Below, one piece after another: positions 63,987 through 64,000 of a stretch of 64,000 nt of DNA. Numbering within the stretch: the first letter of the stretch is position 1; every line of letters begins with the position of its first letter. This DNA is from Bacillus tianshenii. GTDB taxonomy: Bacteria; Bacillota; Bacilli; Bacillales; Bacillaceae_N. The stretch is from NCBI GenBank assembly GCA_020524525.2, contig CP129018.1:1678115-1742114 (forward strand). The letters run 5' to 3'. The position numbers and the translations under genes were made by a program. A model generated the notes under the pieces. That model ran no database searches and had not been told where the DNA came from. It saw only the letters and a program-made list of their open reading frames with translations.

Positions 63987-64000
63987 CTCAATATGTAACT

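Overview
The window comes from a low-GC, endospore-forming Bacillaceae chromosome. The clues are a SleB-type cortex hydrolase, YozE, a YkoP/YkoQ pair, YfmR, YhfW, HemAT, an xpt-pbuX operon behind a guanine riboswitch, and strong AGGAGG-type ribosome binding sites with many TTG and GTG starts. I cannot name the species from sequence alone.

Layout. 0-4.5 kb: a [2Fe-2S] ferredoxin, a glutaredoxin-like protein, a manganese (yybP-ykoY) riboswitch with its TerC exporter, an unassigned permease, GTATAC palindromes, and a Fur-box-controlled 28-residue basic peptide. 4.6-10 kb: signal peptidase, YfmR, YkoP/YkoQ, aldo/keto reductase. 10-14.4 kb: formate dehydrogenase (fdhD, FdhA-like catalytic protein, DUF1641 partner). 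14.4-15.9 kb: a MurE-like ligase lacking the usual DNPR motif. 16.2-21.05 kb: an accessory segment. It starts with a three-repeat type I-C CRISPR remnant without cas genes, continues with small hypotheticals and two proteins with PD-(D/E)XK-type nuclease motifs, and ends at the 3' end of ssrA. 21.1-22 kb: tmRNA and four tRNAs. 24.5-28.5 kb: a HemAT globin sensor joined to a partner-switching set (STAS protein, RsbW-like kinase, receiver-PP2C phosphatase).

28.5-40.1 kb is the metabolic centrepiece. One long leftward operon encodes a Tat-exported, cytochrome-b-linked [NiFe] uptake hydrogenase (small, large and b subunits), its protease, a zinc-ribbon protein and HypA, B, F, C, D and E. A tatA-tatA-tatC set lies directly upstream. 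The Tat genes plausibly serve export of the folded hydrogenase, whose small subunit has an SRRSFLK signal. H2 oxidation and formate oxidation could both supply electrons to the cell.

40.2-64 kb is mostly housekeeping: ilvA with an unusual leader, a carotenoid-desaturase-type flavoprotein, a chemoreceptor, UspA, YhfW, thyA-dfrA, a LysM protein, a frameshifted MFS gene beside an ArsR/DUF2087 regulator and its palindromic operators, an amidase with an SLH repeat, a NYN nuclease, aldehyde dehydrogenase, a DUF421 protein, a GGDEF cyclase, xpt-pbuX, a lethal-factor-like secreted protease, and CsoR at the right edge.

All functions are read from motifs and neighbourhood. No database search was run.
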